Positions 8,296-17,061 of a stretch of DNA of 64,000 bases are shown here, one piece after another; the stretch's first letter is position 1, and each line of letters begins with the position of its first letter. The stretch spans positions 82,162-146,161 of the forward strand of contig NZ_QOWE01000024.1 in assembly GCF_003334855.1 (NCBI RefSeq), read 5' to 3'. A model generated the notes under the pieces. It made no database searches and had not been told where the DNA came from. It was given only the letters and a program-made list of their open reading frames with translations. Source of the stretch: Larkinella punicea. Lineage in GTDB: Bacteria; Bacteroidota; Bacteroidia; Cytophagales; Spirosomataceae. The position numbers and the translations under genes are program-made.

Positions 8296-9471
8296 TCACT
8301 CCAGGATGCCCGCATTGGCTAACTCTGACCAAACGGATTGAATACTGCACACTTTTACATCTTTTCGTAACCAATAGCCCTCTGTTTCGGGAGTAATCAC
8401 CAGATTGACTGGCGTTTGCAAATCAATAAGAGCCTCCGTGTTACCCCGTTTCAAGGATGGATCGTTCGAATAGCGAATCTCAATAGCTACCGCGGGCTTA
8501 CCGGCTTTTACCAAAATCAAATCCAGTTCGGCGCCGTTTTGCGTTCGATAATAATAGGGGGTTACGTTCATTGGGATGCGTGATATAATCTGTTGAACGA
8601 CGTAGCCTTCCCACGACGCACCCAAAAGAATGCTACCGGTTAAAGCGTTGTAATCGCTGATATCAGCCAGTGCATGCACCAAACCGCTATCCCGAATAAA
8701 GATTTTAGGCGCTTTTACCAGCCGTTTTCCAATATTGATAAAGTAAGGTGCCAGCCGTCGAATCAGATAGGCGTTCTCCAGAAACCCGATGTACTGTTGA
8801 ATAGTTTTGACTGACAAATCCAATGAACGGGACAAATCACTGTAATTAAGCAAACCGCCATGTATATTTACTAACATCGTCAGCAAATTACGGATGAGGG
8901 CAGGTTGGGCAGCTAGGCCTAATTGCGGCAAATCGCGCTGAACATAAGTCTGGATAAAGCTCTCCATCCAAAAATGCCACGCCTTTTGATCGGGTGCTTG
9001 CAGCGCATCCGGAAATCCACCTTTAAGCCAGTGTTGTCGGTAGGTATACGCAGGTTCAACTTCCAGCAAGTGTAAGGGCGAAAGCTCCAGATAAATGATA
9101 CGTCCGGCCAGTGTTTCCGACGAATTCTTGAGGAGGTCCGGCGAGGCAGAACCCAAAAGCACAAATCGTCCCGGAATCCGGTGCTGATCGATCATCGAGC
9201 GTAATAAAGGGAATAGCTCGGGCATCCGCTGAATCTCATCCAATACAACCAATTTATCCTGGTTAGCCTGGAAGAAAAGATCAGGCTGTTGTAAACGACG
9301 CTGATCGGCAAAGTACTCCAAATCAAGATAAAGCACTTCTTTCGCGGAGTGGGTCAGTAACGTTTTAACTAAAGTCGTCTTGCCTACCTGTCGGGGACCC
9401 AGCACGGCGACAGAAGGAAAGATTGAAAGGCAGGACTGAATAGCTGAAGAAAGCGCCCGATCGAACATCAA
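8296..9471 (-). CDS. AAA_14 / DUF4143 family ATP-binding protein
   Basis: 391 codons. N-terminal P-loop ATPase with Walker A GPRQVGKTT (residues 25-33), Walker B LVVLDEIQ (about 74-81) and sensor-like LLGSASPDLL; the C-terminal DUF4143 half has a winged-helix part (LNYSDLSRSLDLSVKTIQQYI) and the nuclease-like fold motif GAELDLIL with AIEIRYS. Widespread in mobile and accessory regions, function unproven. Codon use looks slightly more AT-rich than its neighbours, which is compatible with transfer. Transcribed alone; convergence or cotranscription with the flavin reductase gene (49 bp downstream on the same strand) is possible. Confidence 0.9.
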   Translation of the reverse strand: MMFDRALSSAIQSCLSIFPSVAVLGPRQVGKTTLVKTLLTHSAKEVLYLDLEYFADQRRLQQPDLFFQANQDKLVVLDEIQRMPELFPLLRSMIDQHRIPGRFVLLGSASPDLLKNSSETLAGRIIYLELSPLHLLEVEPAYTYRQHWLKGGFPDALQAPDQKAWHFWMESFIQTYVQRDLPQLGLAAQPALIRNLLTMLVNIHGGLLNYSDLSRSLDLSVKTIQQYIGFLENAYLIRRLAPYFINIGKRLVKAPKIFIRDSGLVHALADISDYNALTGSILLGASWEGYVVQQIISRIPMNVTPYYYRTQNGAELDLILVKAGKPAVAIEIRYSNDPSLKRGNTEALIDLQTPVNLVITPETEGYWLRKDVKVCSIQSVWSELANAGILE

Positions 9472-9668
9472 TCAAGTATTTTTTTAGTCAAAGGTAAAAT
9501 TTACTTGATTAATAGCAAAATTGCCATCCTACTCATTAGCATCATCATTGCTCCTATAGCAAACCATCGGCTACTTCTGTCGCCTTCTGATCGTTTTTTT
9601 GCATCTTCTGACACCTTTCATCTGCAACCAATCTGCGACCTTTACAGCCTGATAAACAACACCATACC

Positions 9669-10253
9669 ATGAACATGAAACGTTACACCAGGATTGGGCT
9701 CCTGCTCCTGGCAGTTTTTGCTGCTCTGTCCGGCCCGGAAGCCCGCGCCCAGCAACTGCGGGTGGCTTATTTCGGCGAAACCGTCACCCACTACGGGCTA
9801 AAAGTGGCCTACGAATACCCGCTCATTTCCCGCATTAAAGTCCGCAATTCGGCGCGGAAAGAATTCCTGTTGACACCCGGACTGGCGGTTTACAATCATC
9901 CCGACAACCACGTGGGCCTCATCCTTTCGCCCGAACTGGCCTACCAGCGGACGGGTCGGCGGGGCGGTACCTTTGAAGTCGGGCTTTCCAACTCGTATTT
10001 CCGGTATTTTCTGGCGGGAAAAACCTTCGAGGTCGATGAAAACGGCGGCTTTCGGCGGGTCAAAATGGCCGGTCGTGGAGCCTATCTGCCGACGGTTTCG
10101 GTCGGTTTCGGTCGCGATCTGTCGATTCGGAAAAACCGCTCACTCGCCTGGTATGCCAAGCTGAACCTGATGCAGCAACGGCCCTACAACGCGTCAAGCC
10201 TGATGCGCTTTGGAATCGAATGTGGTATTCGCAAACCCCTGAAAAACAAATGA
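9669..10253 (+). CDS. Exported outer-membrane beta-barrel-like protein, unknown
   Basis: 194 codons. Signal peptide with basic start MNMKRYTR, hydrophobic core and cleavage near ARAQ. The mature part alternates hydrophobic and polar residues in short strands (GLILSPELAYQ, TFEVGLSNSYFRYFLAG, LAWYAKLNLM) and ends with a strand-like GIECGIRKPLK, consistent with a small beta-barrel. No recognised family. Its stop overlaps the start of the lipoprotein hydrolase gene (ATGA at 10250-10253), so the two are translationally coupled. Confidence 0.7.
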   Translation: MNMKRYTRIGLLLLAVFAALSGPEARAQQLRVAYFGETVTHYGLKVAYEYPLISRIKVRNSARKEFLLTPGLAVYNHPDNHVGLILSPELAYQRTGRRGGTFEVGLSNSYFRYFLAGKTFEVDENGGFRRVKMAGRGAYLPTVSVGFGRDLSIRKNRSLAWYAKLNLMQQRPYNASSLMRFGIECGIRKPLKNK

Positions 10254-11245
10254 AAACGATCTATAAATACCTGTTTCTATTGATGGCGGTTTCGCTCGTT
10301 GCCTGCGAAAAAGACGACGCAACGACGACCGACCGGACGCTTTATTTACGGCACAAAGGCGCGGATATGCCCATATGGGTGCGCGGCAACCTGGCGTCAA
10401 ACAAACTGGTGCTGTTTCTACACGGCGGCCCCGGCGACTGCGCCATGTGTTACCGTCATTACCTCAAAGGACTGGAAAACGACGTGGCCGTGGCCTATTG
10501 GGACCAGCGGATTGCCGGGTCGTCGTCGGGAAAAGTGGATGTCAAAACGTTGACTTATGAGCAGTTCGGCGAAGATGCGTATTACGTTGTGAAGCTGTTG
10601 AAAGCGCAATATCCCAACACCCAAATTTATCTGGTGGCGCATAGTTTCGGCGTGGAACTGGCGTGGCAATTTCTGACGACCAATGACAACCAGAAGCTGG
10701 TCAGCGGGTTGATCGCCGTCAATGGCACGTTTTCGACCTACCGCTGGCTGGTACAGATGCGGGAGTGGGTGCTGCGGGAAGCCCGTCGGCAAAACAATAC
10801 CGCCATCGAGCAGTACGTTCAGGCACGGCCCGTAACCGCCGAGAATCTGGGAACCTACGAGTGGCCCGAACTCTACAAACGAATGCTCGACCTGGACGGC
10901 AATCCGGTTTCGATTTACGACGATAAGAAGTTTGTCATCAATTATTTATTTGCCTCACCCAACACCGCTCTGGCCCAGTTCTCGCATCCGAAAGCGTATA
11001 CGGAATACGGTGAAACCACCATTCGGGGATATGACCGGAGCGCGTTCCTGAAAAATATCCAGATTCCGGTGGCCTTGTTCTGGGGCAAAAAAGACGGCGT
11101 GGTCCCCATCGAAATTGGCTACGAAACCCGGGATTTGCTGACAAAAACCGCGCCGACGTTTGTGACGTTCGATCAGTCGTACCACGAACCGTTTATATCG
11201 GAAACCGACCGGTTTGTGGGCGAAGTGTTGAAATTTGTCAGGTAA
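10250..11245 (+). CDS. Lipoprotein alpha/beta hydrolase (prolyl-aminopeptidase-like)
   Basis: 331 codons from ATG 10250, overlapping the previous stop by four bases; a longer in-frame GTG start at 10220 is unlikely. Lipobox SLVAC places the lipidated Cys at about residue 19. Hydrolase features: LFLHGGPGD oxyanion region, YWDQRIAGSS typical of proline iminopeptidases, nucleophile elbow VAHSFGVEL, and late LFWGKKDGVVP with a DQSYHEPF histidine. Probably anchored in a cell-envelope membrane, acting on a peptide or ester. Followed at once by a perfect hairpin terminator. Confidence 0.87.
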   Translation: MKTIYKYLFLLMAVSLVACEKDDATTTDRTLYLRHKGADMPIWVRGNLASNKLVLFLHGGPGDCAMCYRHYLKGLENDVAVAYWDQRIAGSSSGKVDVKTLTYEQFGEDAYYVVKLLKAQYPNTQIYLVAHSFGVELAWQFLTTNDNQKLVSGLIAVNGTFSTYRWLVQMREWVLREARRQNNTAIEQYVQARPVTAENLGTYEWPELYKRMLDLDGNPVSIYDDKKFVINYLFASPNTALAQFSHPKAYTEYGETTIRGYDRSAFLKNIQIPVALFWGKKDGVVPIEIGYETRDLLTKTAPTFVTFDQSYHEPFISETDRFVGEVLKFVR

Positions 11246-11297
11246 AAAGTCAGCCTCCTGATCGAGAGCGTATTTTCCGATCAGGAGGCTGACTTTT
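11245..11297. terminator. Bidirectional hairpin terminator
   Basis: 20-bp perfect stem, 11245-11264 with 11278-11297, 13-nt loop, AAAA on the left and TTTT on the right. It lies between convergent genes and begins at the last base of the upstream stop codon. Confidence 0.9.
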
Positions 11298-11313
11298 ACC
11301 ACAAAACCGCCTT

Positions 11314-12003
11314 TCAATCCATTTTGTAGCGAATCGTGGAAATGTAGCTGATCTTACCGTCCTTGAAATGTACCTGAACTTCGTCCATCAGGCCAGCGCC
11401 GGGATTATAGGTGAAATACCACTGTGGCGATTGGCGCATGGCTGGATCATAGGCCGCAGCGAGATTTTTTGTCAGGAGTGAGATGCGCTCAAATTTATTG
11501 GCATACGCACGAACCGCTCTGATTTTAACAAGCTTGGCATACAGCGAGCCCGTAGCGTCTCCGAGCCGGATGGATGAGGCCGCTTGTAAGTTCGCAGGCC
11601 ACTGCGAGAGCTGTCGGCCACTGTTCAGATAAATGCTTTTAACCTGATTGGCTTCGATGGTGATCTGGACACCGGAGTCGGTTCCCTGGTTCTGATCCAG
11701 CAAAATGTATTGGTAGAGCGGAAGGCGCTCACGCAACTGCGCAAGGTCCGACGTGTTATTGCTGACGACGTTTAAAAAGGTGACGCCCGCGGTTTGCCGG
11801 AGGGTTTGAAGACCGGCATACGCTTTTTCAGCCTCATCGTTGATCGTCAGGCCCAGATAGCTTCCGGCAGCAATGCTGTCACGGCTAAGGATGACGGCGG
11901 GTGGTGGGCACACGGTGATTCGGTCGGGTTCAACCGAAGGGTCTGTTAGGCAACTGGTGAGGAATACGAAGAGAAACAAGGTTGGGAGTAAGGTATTTTT
12001 CAT
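11314..12003 (-). CDS. Putative lipoprotein, unknown
   Basis: 229 codons. The lipobox LTSC at residues 15-18 follows a short signal peptide (MKNTLLPTLFLF). The rest is soluble, with no recognised domain; a repeated mixed alpha/beta texture and a C-terminal WYFTYNPGAGLMDEVQVHF stretch are the only visible features. Predicted to be membrane-anchored in the envelope. Transcribed alone toward the terminator at 11245. Confidence 0.7.
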   Translation of the reverse strand: MKNTLLPTLFLFVFLTSCLTDPSVEPDRITVCPPPAVILSRDSIAAGSYLGLTINDEAEKAYAGLQTLRQTAGVTFLNVVSNNTSDLAQLRERLPLYQYILLDQNQGTDSGVQITIEANQVKSIYLNSGRQLSQWPANLQAASSIRLGDATGSLYAKLVKIRAVRAYANKFERISLLTKNLAAAYDPAMRQSPQWYFTYNPGAGLMDEVQVHFKDGKISYISTIRYKMD

Positions 12004-12152
12004 TGGATTGGGGAAAATTGAAGGATACTACCTGGTTGGACTCCCGGTTTTCTAATTTGGTTGGAAGGGTCACACACTAATTTTTCGCCCCAAATTGGAA
12101 CGCGAACCGGATTGATCTTGTGTTGTGGTGGAATGAATCAACAAACCATACC

Positions 12153-13004
12153 ATGAACAAAACAACAGAAGAGGCAACCTCGACCTTTAAAATTGGGGGC
12201 GACCTGGAAATCAACCGGTTGGGTTACGGCGGAATGCAACTGACCGGTTTTGGGGTGTGGGGCGATGCGCCAAACCGGGAAACCGCAAAGGCGGTTTTGC
12301 AAAAAGCCGTGGAGACGGGCGTGAATTTTATCGATACGGCGGATTCGTACGGCCCGCATACCAATGAAAAACTGATTGCCGATGCCCTGCATCCATATCA
12401 ACAAGGACTCATCATTGCCACCAAAGGCGGTTTTGACCGAACCGGCCCCAATCAGTGGGTGATCAACGGCGACCCGGATCACATCCGGCAGGCGATTGAA
12501 GGAAGCCTTCAGCGGCTGAAACTGGAGCGCATCGATCTCTGGCAACTCCATCGGTTTGACCCCGACATCCCGGTTGAAGAAACCCTTGGGCCGGTCGTGG
12601 AAGCCGTTCAGGCGGGTAAAATTCGCCATGTCGGTTTGTCGGAAGTTGGCATCAAGGAGATTGAACGCGCCGAAAAAGTGTTACCGATCGTATCGGTCCA
12701 AAACCTGTATAACCTTGGCAACCGGAAGTGGGAAGCGGTTCTGGATTACACCATTCAACGCGGCATGGCGTTTATTCCCTGGTATCCGCTGGCGTCCGGG
12801 CCGAAGAAACTGGCCGCCAAAATTCGGGAAATTGCGGAAAAACACGAGGCTACAACGGCACAAATCGCCCTGGCGTGGTTACTGAAACGCTCGTCCAATA
12901 TCCTTCTAATTCCCGGAACCAGCTCGCTCGATCACCTGGACGAGAATCTGGCAGCCGACCGGATTGTGTTGTCGGATGAAGATTTTGCGGCTTTGTCGGA
13001 ATAA
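12153..13004 (+). CDS. Aldo/keto reductase
   Basis: 283 codons from ATG 12153; an in-frame TTG at 12120 would add an unrelated leader. The catalytic tetrad is visible: D61 and Y66 in FIDTADSYG, K91 in ATKGG, H133 in WQLHRFD. The C-terminal IPGTSSLDHLDENL is the usual NADPH phosphate-binding segment. Reduces aldehydes or ketones; specific substrate unknown. Cytoplasmic TIM barrel of normal length. Confidence 0.93.
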   Translation: MNKTTEEATSTFKIGGDLEINRLGYGGMQLTGFGVWGDAPNRETAKAVLQKAVETGVNFIDTADSYGPHTNEKLIADALHPYQQGLIIATKGGFDRTGPNQWVINGDPDHIRQAIEGSLQRLKLERIDLWQLHRFDPDIPVEETLGPVVEAVQAGKIRHVGLSEVGIKEIERAEKVLPIVSVQNLYNLGNRKWEAVLDYTIQRGMAFIPWYPLASGPKKLAAKIREIAEKHEATTAQIALAWLLKRSSNILLIPGTSSLDHLDENLAADRIVLSDEDFAALSE

Positions 13005-13122
13005 ATCGCAGCCCGTCCGGTAGTTGAACCAAGCGAACGACTTTCCTCATGAACCGGGATTATGGCAATCATGATCATTCGTCGAAGTGATCAAAGTCAT
13101 GCGGTGACGGGTCTAATTACCG

Positions 13123-13130
13123 TACTTTTG
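13123..13130 (+). promoter_or_regulatory. Candidate -7 box TACTTTTG
   Basis: Exact TAnnTTTG match 17 bp before the ATG of the D-2-hydroxyacid dehydrogenase gene, implying a very short leader. Confidence 0.45.
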
Positions 13131-13147
13131 CATAAAATCCACGAGTT

Positions 13148-14137
13148 ATGAAAATCGCCTTTTTCAGTACAGCCGCTTACGAACGGGACTGGTTTATCCG
13201 GTACCAGGCGCACCATACCATCACGTTTATCGACGAGATTCTGACCGAGCAAACCAGTCACCTGGCCAGCGGTTACGAAGCGGTTTGTGCATTCGTGGAA
13301 GATGATTTGAGCAAACCGGTTCTGGAATCGCTCCGGTCGCTGGGCATTCAGTTGGTCGCCATGCGTTGCGTGGGGCTGGACAACGTTGATCTGGAAGCCG
13401 CTGACGAACTGGGCATAACGGTTTTACACGTGCCGGGCTATTCGCCCTATTCCGTTGCCGAACACGCTGTTGCGCTGCTGATGGGGCTGGTTCGGCACAT
13501 TCCGCAGGCACACGAACGGGTTCAGCAGGGTAATTTTTCGATCAATGGACTAACGGGCCAGGATTTACACGGAAAAACCGTCGGGGTAATCGGTACAGGG
13601 CATATTGGTCAGGCTTTTTGCCAGATCATGCTGGGGTTTGGCTGTCGGGTGCTCGCCTTCGATATCAAACCGAATCAGCCGCTGCTCAACGCGGGCGTCC
13701 GCTACGTTGCCCTGCCAACGCTTCTGGCCGAATCCGATGTGATCTCGCTGCACTGCCCCCTGAACGCCCAAACCCGCCAGCTTCTGGACGCACCGGCTTT
13801 GTCGCAACTGAAACCGACGGCCATTGTGGTCAACTCCAGCCGGGGTGGTCTGGTCGATACCGCAGCGGTTTTGGATGCGCTGGATGCCAACGCGTTGGCC
13901 GGGTATGCGGCTGATGTGTATGCGAATGAGAAGAAGTGGTTTCACCGGGATTTTTCCGGCCAGCCCATCACCGACGACTTGCTAAACCGCTTGCGGACGC
14001 ACCCACGGGTGTTGCTGACGGCCCACCAGGGATTTCTCACCGAGGAAGCCCTGCAGCAGATTGCCCACCGGCTGATCCTCCAGATTTCGTTCTTCCAGAA
14101 CAGCCGGCAGGAAGGCATCAGCAAGATGTCGATGTGA
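13148..14137 (+). CDS. D-2-hydroxyacid dehydrogenase (D-lactate dehydrogenase-like)
   Basis: 329 codons, usual length. Rossmann motif VIGTGHIGQAF (147-157), NAD-adenosine region AFDIKP, and the catalytic set R232 (NSSRGGLVD), E261 (DVYANE) and H293 (TAHQGFLTEEA). The N-terminal KIAFFSTAAYERDWF and PGYSPYSVAEHAV match the D-lactate dehydrogenase branch, so pyruvate reduction to D-lactate with NADH is most likely. Cytoplasmic. Stands alone. Confidence 0.9.
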   Translation: MKIAFFSTAAYERDWFIRYQAHHTITFIDEILTEQTSHLASGYEAVCAFVEDDLSKPVLESLRSLGIQLVAMRCVGLDNVDLEAADELGITVLHVPGYSPYSVAEHAVALLMGLVRHIPQAHERVQQGNFSINGLTGQDLHGKTVGVIGTGHIGQAFCQIMLGFGCRVLAFDIKPNQPLLNAGVRYVALPTLLAESDVISLHCPLNAQTRQLLDAPALSQLKPTAIVVNSSRGGLVDTAAVLDALDANALAGYAADVYANEKKWFHRDFSGQPITDDLLNRLRTHPRVLLTAHQGFLTEEALQQIAHRLILQISFFQNSRQEGISKMSM

Positions 14138-14192
14138 CCGGTTTCTGAAAACCGTACCCACCGATTCGTTTTTCTTTCGGCCAAAATTTGAG

Positions 14193-14217
14193 TTGACAAC
14201 TCTCTCGTGTAGCTTTA
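14193..14217 (+). promoter_or_regulatory. Candidate promoter of pssA
   Basis: TTG (14193) and TAGCTTTA (14210-14217), a one-mismatch match to TAnnTTTG, about 22 bp upstream of the GTG start. Confidence 0.35.
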
Positions 14218-14238
14218 CACCATCGTTTTCGGACGAGC

Positions 14239-14946
14239 GTGTTTCACTTAGCCATCACACCCATTACGAAATTGCTTCGCCATCTACCCAATGCCATGAC
14301 CTGCGGCAACCTGCTGTGCGGTTGTATCGGTTTGGTGATGACCCTGCGCGGCCATTCCGACACGGCGGCCTGGCTTATTCTGCTGGCTGGAGTACTCGAT
14401 TTTGGCGACGGTTTTGTGGCCCGGCTGGTTCATGCGTCGGGGCCGTTTGGAAAAGAACTGGATTCGCTGGCCGACGTCGTGACCTTCGGCGTTTTACCGG
14501 CCACGATGGTTTATCAGGCCCTGTGGTCGCTGGGGATGGGGAACTGGTCGTATCTGGCCTTCACCATTGCGGTTTTAGCCGCCTTGCGACTCGCCAATTT
14601 CAACATCGACACCCGCCAGTCCGACCAGTTTATTGGCCTGCCGGTTCCGGCCAACACCATTTTCATTGCGGCTTTTCCGCTCATGGCCTACTACCAGCCG
14701 CAGTTTGCTTTTCTGTGGCAAAACCCCATCACGCTCTTTCTTCTGATTGTTTTTTCGTTCATGATGGTGGCCGAATTGCCCTTGCTGGCGTTCAAATTCA
14801 AGTCATTCGGCTGGCGTGAAAACCGCATAAAATTCAGTTTTCTGATCGGATCGGCGTTTCTGTTGTTATTTTTGCACTTCGCAGCCGTACCGCTGGTGAT
14901 TGCTTTATACATTTTGATCTCATACTTTGCTAAAAACAAGCCGTGA
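14239..14946 (+). CDS. pssA: CDP-diacylglycerol-serine O-phosphatidyltransferase
   Basis: 235 codons. Makes phosphatidylserine from CDP-diacylglycerol and serine at the inner membrane, the first step to phosphatidylethanolamine. The complete CDP-alcohol phosphotransferase signature is present: D54-xx-D57-G-xx-A61-R62-x8-G71-xxx-D75-xxx-D79. About seven or eight membrane segments. GTG 14239 is the only start that keeps the amphipathic N-terminal helix. Followed after 50 bp by purS and then fabH on the same strand, so the three may form one transcription unit. Confidence 0.93.
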   Translation: MFHLAITPITKLLRHLPNAMTCGNLLCGCIGLVMTLRGHSDTAAWLILLAGVLDFGDGFVARLVHASGPFGKELDSLADVVTFGVLPATMVYQALWSLGMGNWSYLAFTIAVLAALRLANFNIDTRQSDQFIGLPVPANTIFIAAFPLMAYYQPQFAFLWQNPITLFLLIVFSFMMVAELPLLAFKFKSFGWRENRIKFSFLIGSAFLLLFLHFAAVPLVIALYILISYFAKNKP

Positions 14947-14996
14947 CGGATTGAATTTTTACTCCTAAATTCCCGCACTGCTGATCTTCTTGAAAC

Positions 14997-15248
14997 ATGA
15001 AATACGTTGCTGAAATTGACATAATGCCCCAAAAGGAAATTCTGGATCCACAGGGCAAAGCCGTAAAACTGGGACTACACAACCTCCACATCGATTCGGT
15101 GGGAGACGTCCGGATTGGCAAACACATCCGCCTGGAAGTCGAAGCGGAGTCGGAAGAAAAAGCGAAGGAAACGGTCGATACGGCCTGCCGCCAACTGCTT
15201 GCCAACCTGATTATGGAAGAATACACGTTTTCGATTCAGGGCGTGTAG
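14997..15248 (+). CDS. purS: Phosphoribosylformylglycinamidine synthase subunit PurS
   Basis: 83 codons, standard length. PurS is a small dimer that bridges PurQ and PurL in the fourth step of purine synthesis. The sequence shows VAEIDIMPQKEILDPQGKAV, then SVGDVRIGKHIRLEVEAES and a terminal MEEYTFSI, all family-typical. It is not beside purL or purQ here; fabH starts 22 bp downstream. Confidence 0.92.
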   Translation: MKYVAEIDIMPQKEILDPQGKAVKLGLHNLHIDSVGDVRIGKHIRLEVEAESEEKAKETVDTACRQLLANLIMEEYTFSIQGV

Positions 15249-15269
15249 TCAGCCTCTCTTTCCCTTCTC

Positions 15270-16271
15270 ATGACCTATTCCACCATCACCGGTCTGGGGT
15301 TTTACGTCCCCGAAAACGTCGTCACGAACCAGGATCTGACGCAGTACATGGATACGTCGGACGAGTGGATTCGGGAACGCACCGGGATTGAGCAACGGCG
15401 GTATTTTACCTACGGCAAAGACACCAACGCCAGCATGGCTGCGGCTGCTTCCCGCATGGCGATCGACCGCGCGGGTTTGCAAACGGCTGACATTGAGTTG
15501 ATTGTCTTTGCGACGATTACGCCCGACTATTTCTTTCCCGGCTCGGGTTTCCTGATGCAGCGCGAACTGGGGCTGGAGGGAATCGGCGTTATCGACATCC
15601 GCAACCAGTGTTCGGGCTTTGTGTATGCTCTTTCCATTGCCGACCAGTTCATCAAAACCGGCATGTACAAGAATGTGCTGGTGGTGGGTTCCGAAATTCA
15701 ATCGACCTGGATCAACAAAAGCAATCAGGGCCGGGGCGTGGCCGTCATTTTCGGGGATGGCGCCGGAGCCGCCGTTTTGCAGGCCACCGACGACCCTGAA
15801 CACCGCGTTCTGTCGACCCACCTGCACGCGGATGGGCGATATGCCGAAGACCTCTACGTTCGGGACCCCGGCAGCAGCCGTCCGTCGCGCTCGGCCACCA
15901 AAGAGATGGTCGACGAAGGCGGTTTTGATGTTGTCATGAACGGCAATGCGGTTTTCAAACACGCCACGGTACGGTTTGCAGAAGTGATTAATGAGGCACT
16001 GAAAGCGAACGGTTACGGCCCCGAAGACATTGCATTGCTGGTGCCCCACCAGGCCAATATCCGCATTTCGGACTACGTTCGTCAACAACTGAAGCTACCC
16101 GCCGAGAAAGTGTACAACAACATTCAGCGGTTTGGGAACACCACGGCCGCATCCATCCCCATTGCGCTGACTGAAGCCTGGGAACAGGGCCGTATTCAAC
16201 CCGGCGACGTGGTTTGTCTGGCAGCTTTCGGCAGCGGTTTCACCTGGGCTTCCGCGCTGATAAAGTGGTGA
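15270..16271 (+). CDS. fabH: 3-oxoacyl-ACP synthase III
   Basis: 333 codons. Starts fatty-acid chains by condensing acetyl-CoA with malonyl-ACP. Catalytic triad positions: C114 (RNQCSGF), H260 (VPHQANIR) and N290 (FGNTTAAS). N-terminal SDEWIRERTGI and late GDVVCLAAFGSGFTW are family-typical. The gap GAGAAVLQ is also conserved. A second FabH-like role (e.g. aryl polyene or branched primer) cannot be excluded because the usual plsX-fabH pair is absent. The stop codon is at the edge of a long hairpin. Confidence 0.9.
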   Translation: MTYSTITGLGFYVPENVVTNQDLTQYMDTSDEWIRERTGIEQRRYFTYGKDTNASMAAAASRMAIDRAGLQTADIELIVFATITPDYFFPGSGFLMQRELGLEGIGVIDIRNQCSGFVYALSIADQFIKTGMYKNVLVVGSEIQSTWINKSNQGRGVAVIFGDGAGAAVLQATDDPEHRVLSTHLHADGRYAEDLYVRDPGSSRPSRSATKEMVDEGGFDVVMNGNAVFKHATVRFAEVINEALKANGYGPEDIALLVPHQANIRISDYVRQQLKLPAEKVYNNIQRFGNTTAASIPIALTEAWEQGRIQPGDVVCLAAFGSGFTWASALIKW

Positions 16272-16363
16272 TTTTTTTTAGAATAAAGAGGTGAGACAAG
16301 AGAATAAAGACAAAAAAACGTACTGTCTTTATTCTCTTGTCTCACCTCTTTATTCTAAAAAAA
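16272..16363. terminator. Long hairpin between convergent genes (33-bp perfect stem plus T/A tracts)
   Basis: Arms 16280-16312 and 16324-16356 are exact reverse complements, extended by T8 on the left and A7 on the right, and touching both stop codons (fabH ends 16271, the CoA-binding gene ends 16364). Arms are made of GAATAAAGAG-like near-repeats. Probably a bidirectional terminator. Confidence 0.85.
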
Positions 16364-16729
16364 TCAATACTGCCCCGTGGCCAGCATCACCAGCGTACAG
16401 GCTTCGATGGGTTCGATGCCCTGCTGTTGGAGGTCTTTCTCAAAAGCCGGGTTCTCCGTTCCCGGATTAAAAATAACCCGCCGGGGTTTCAATTTTTTGA
16501 TGTATTCGTAAAGCCCCGTTTGGTTTCTGGCTGAAACGTACAGGGTAACCGTATCAATATCGTTCAATTCTGGTTGCCCGGTTCGAATGGGATTACCCCG
16601 AACCGTTCCCGACCGTGAACCGAGTAATTCAATTGCATGGCCATGCTGTACCAGGCGATTGGCGGCCTTGTTGGCATAGCGCTCCGGGTTTTCGGAAGCC
16701 CCAACAACTAATGTTTTGTTTTTCATCAC
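16364..16729 (-). CDS. CoA-binding domain protein (YccU-like)
   Basis: 121 codons. Rossmann-like CoA-binding domain: KTLVVGASENPERYANKAA at the start (nucleotide-binding loop), NPIRTGQPEL, TLYVSARNQ and VIFNPGTENP. The family binds acyl-CoA-type nucleotides; the role is unknown. Cytoplasmic. The start may be either of two adjacent ATGs (MMKNK). Confidence 0.88.
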   Translation of the reverse strand: MMKNKTLVVGASENPERYANKAANRLVQHGHAIELLGSRSGTVRGNPIRTGQPELNDIDTVTLYVSARNQTGLYEYIKKLKPRRVIFNPGTENPAFEKDLQQQGIEPIEACTLVMLATGQY

Positions 16730-17061
16730 TGCATTTTTTTATTCGACTCTTTCCTAAAAACTATCGGGACGGTAGTTTAGTTTCTATTTCAAATCCTAAT
16801 CAGGCTCTGTTGCGTATATACCATTCCGGCCACTCCATCTCTATTGTTACTTTTCTGATCGACTTGCTATACCAAAAAATGCGCCTATATTTGTTTAACA
16901 AAAAGTGAAAAAGATTAAACAAAATAAAATTTGTGGGAACGATTAAGTTTGACTAAATTGTTCTCAACTTGTCTATTTCGATGAATTATTGCACTTTTAA
17001 CCCTATTCATTCCCGGATCTTCCATCTACTTTGTTAATTGTTCATTCAACAAACATACCCA
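16730..17061. other. 332-bp AT-rich intergenic stretch without a gene
   Basis: Lies between a leftward and a rightward gene, so it must hold both promoters. Strongly AT-rich (poly-A near 16905-16930). A TACTTTG at 17027-17033 is one base short of the -7 consensus. No repeat or RNA structure recognised. Confidence 0.4.
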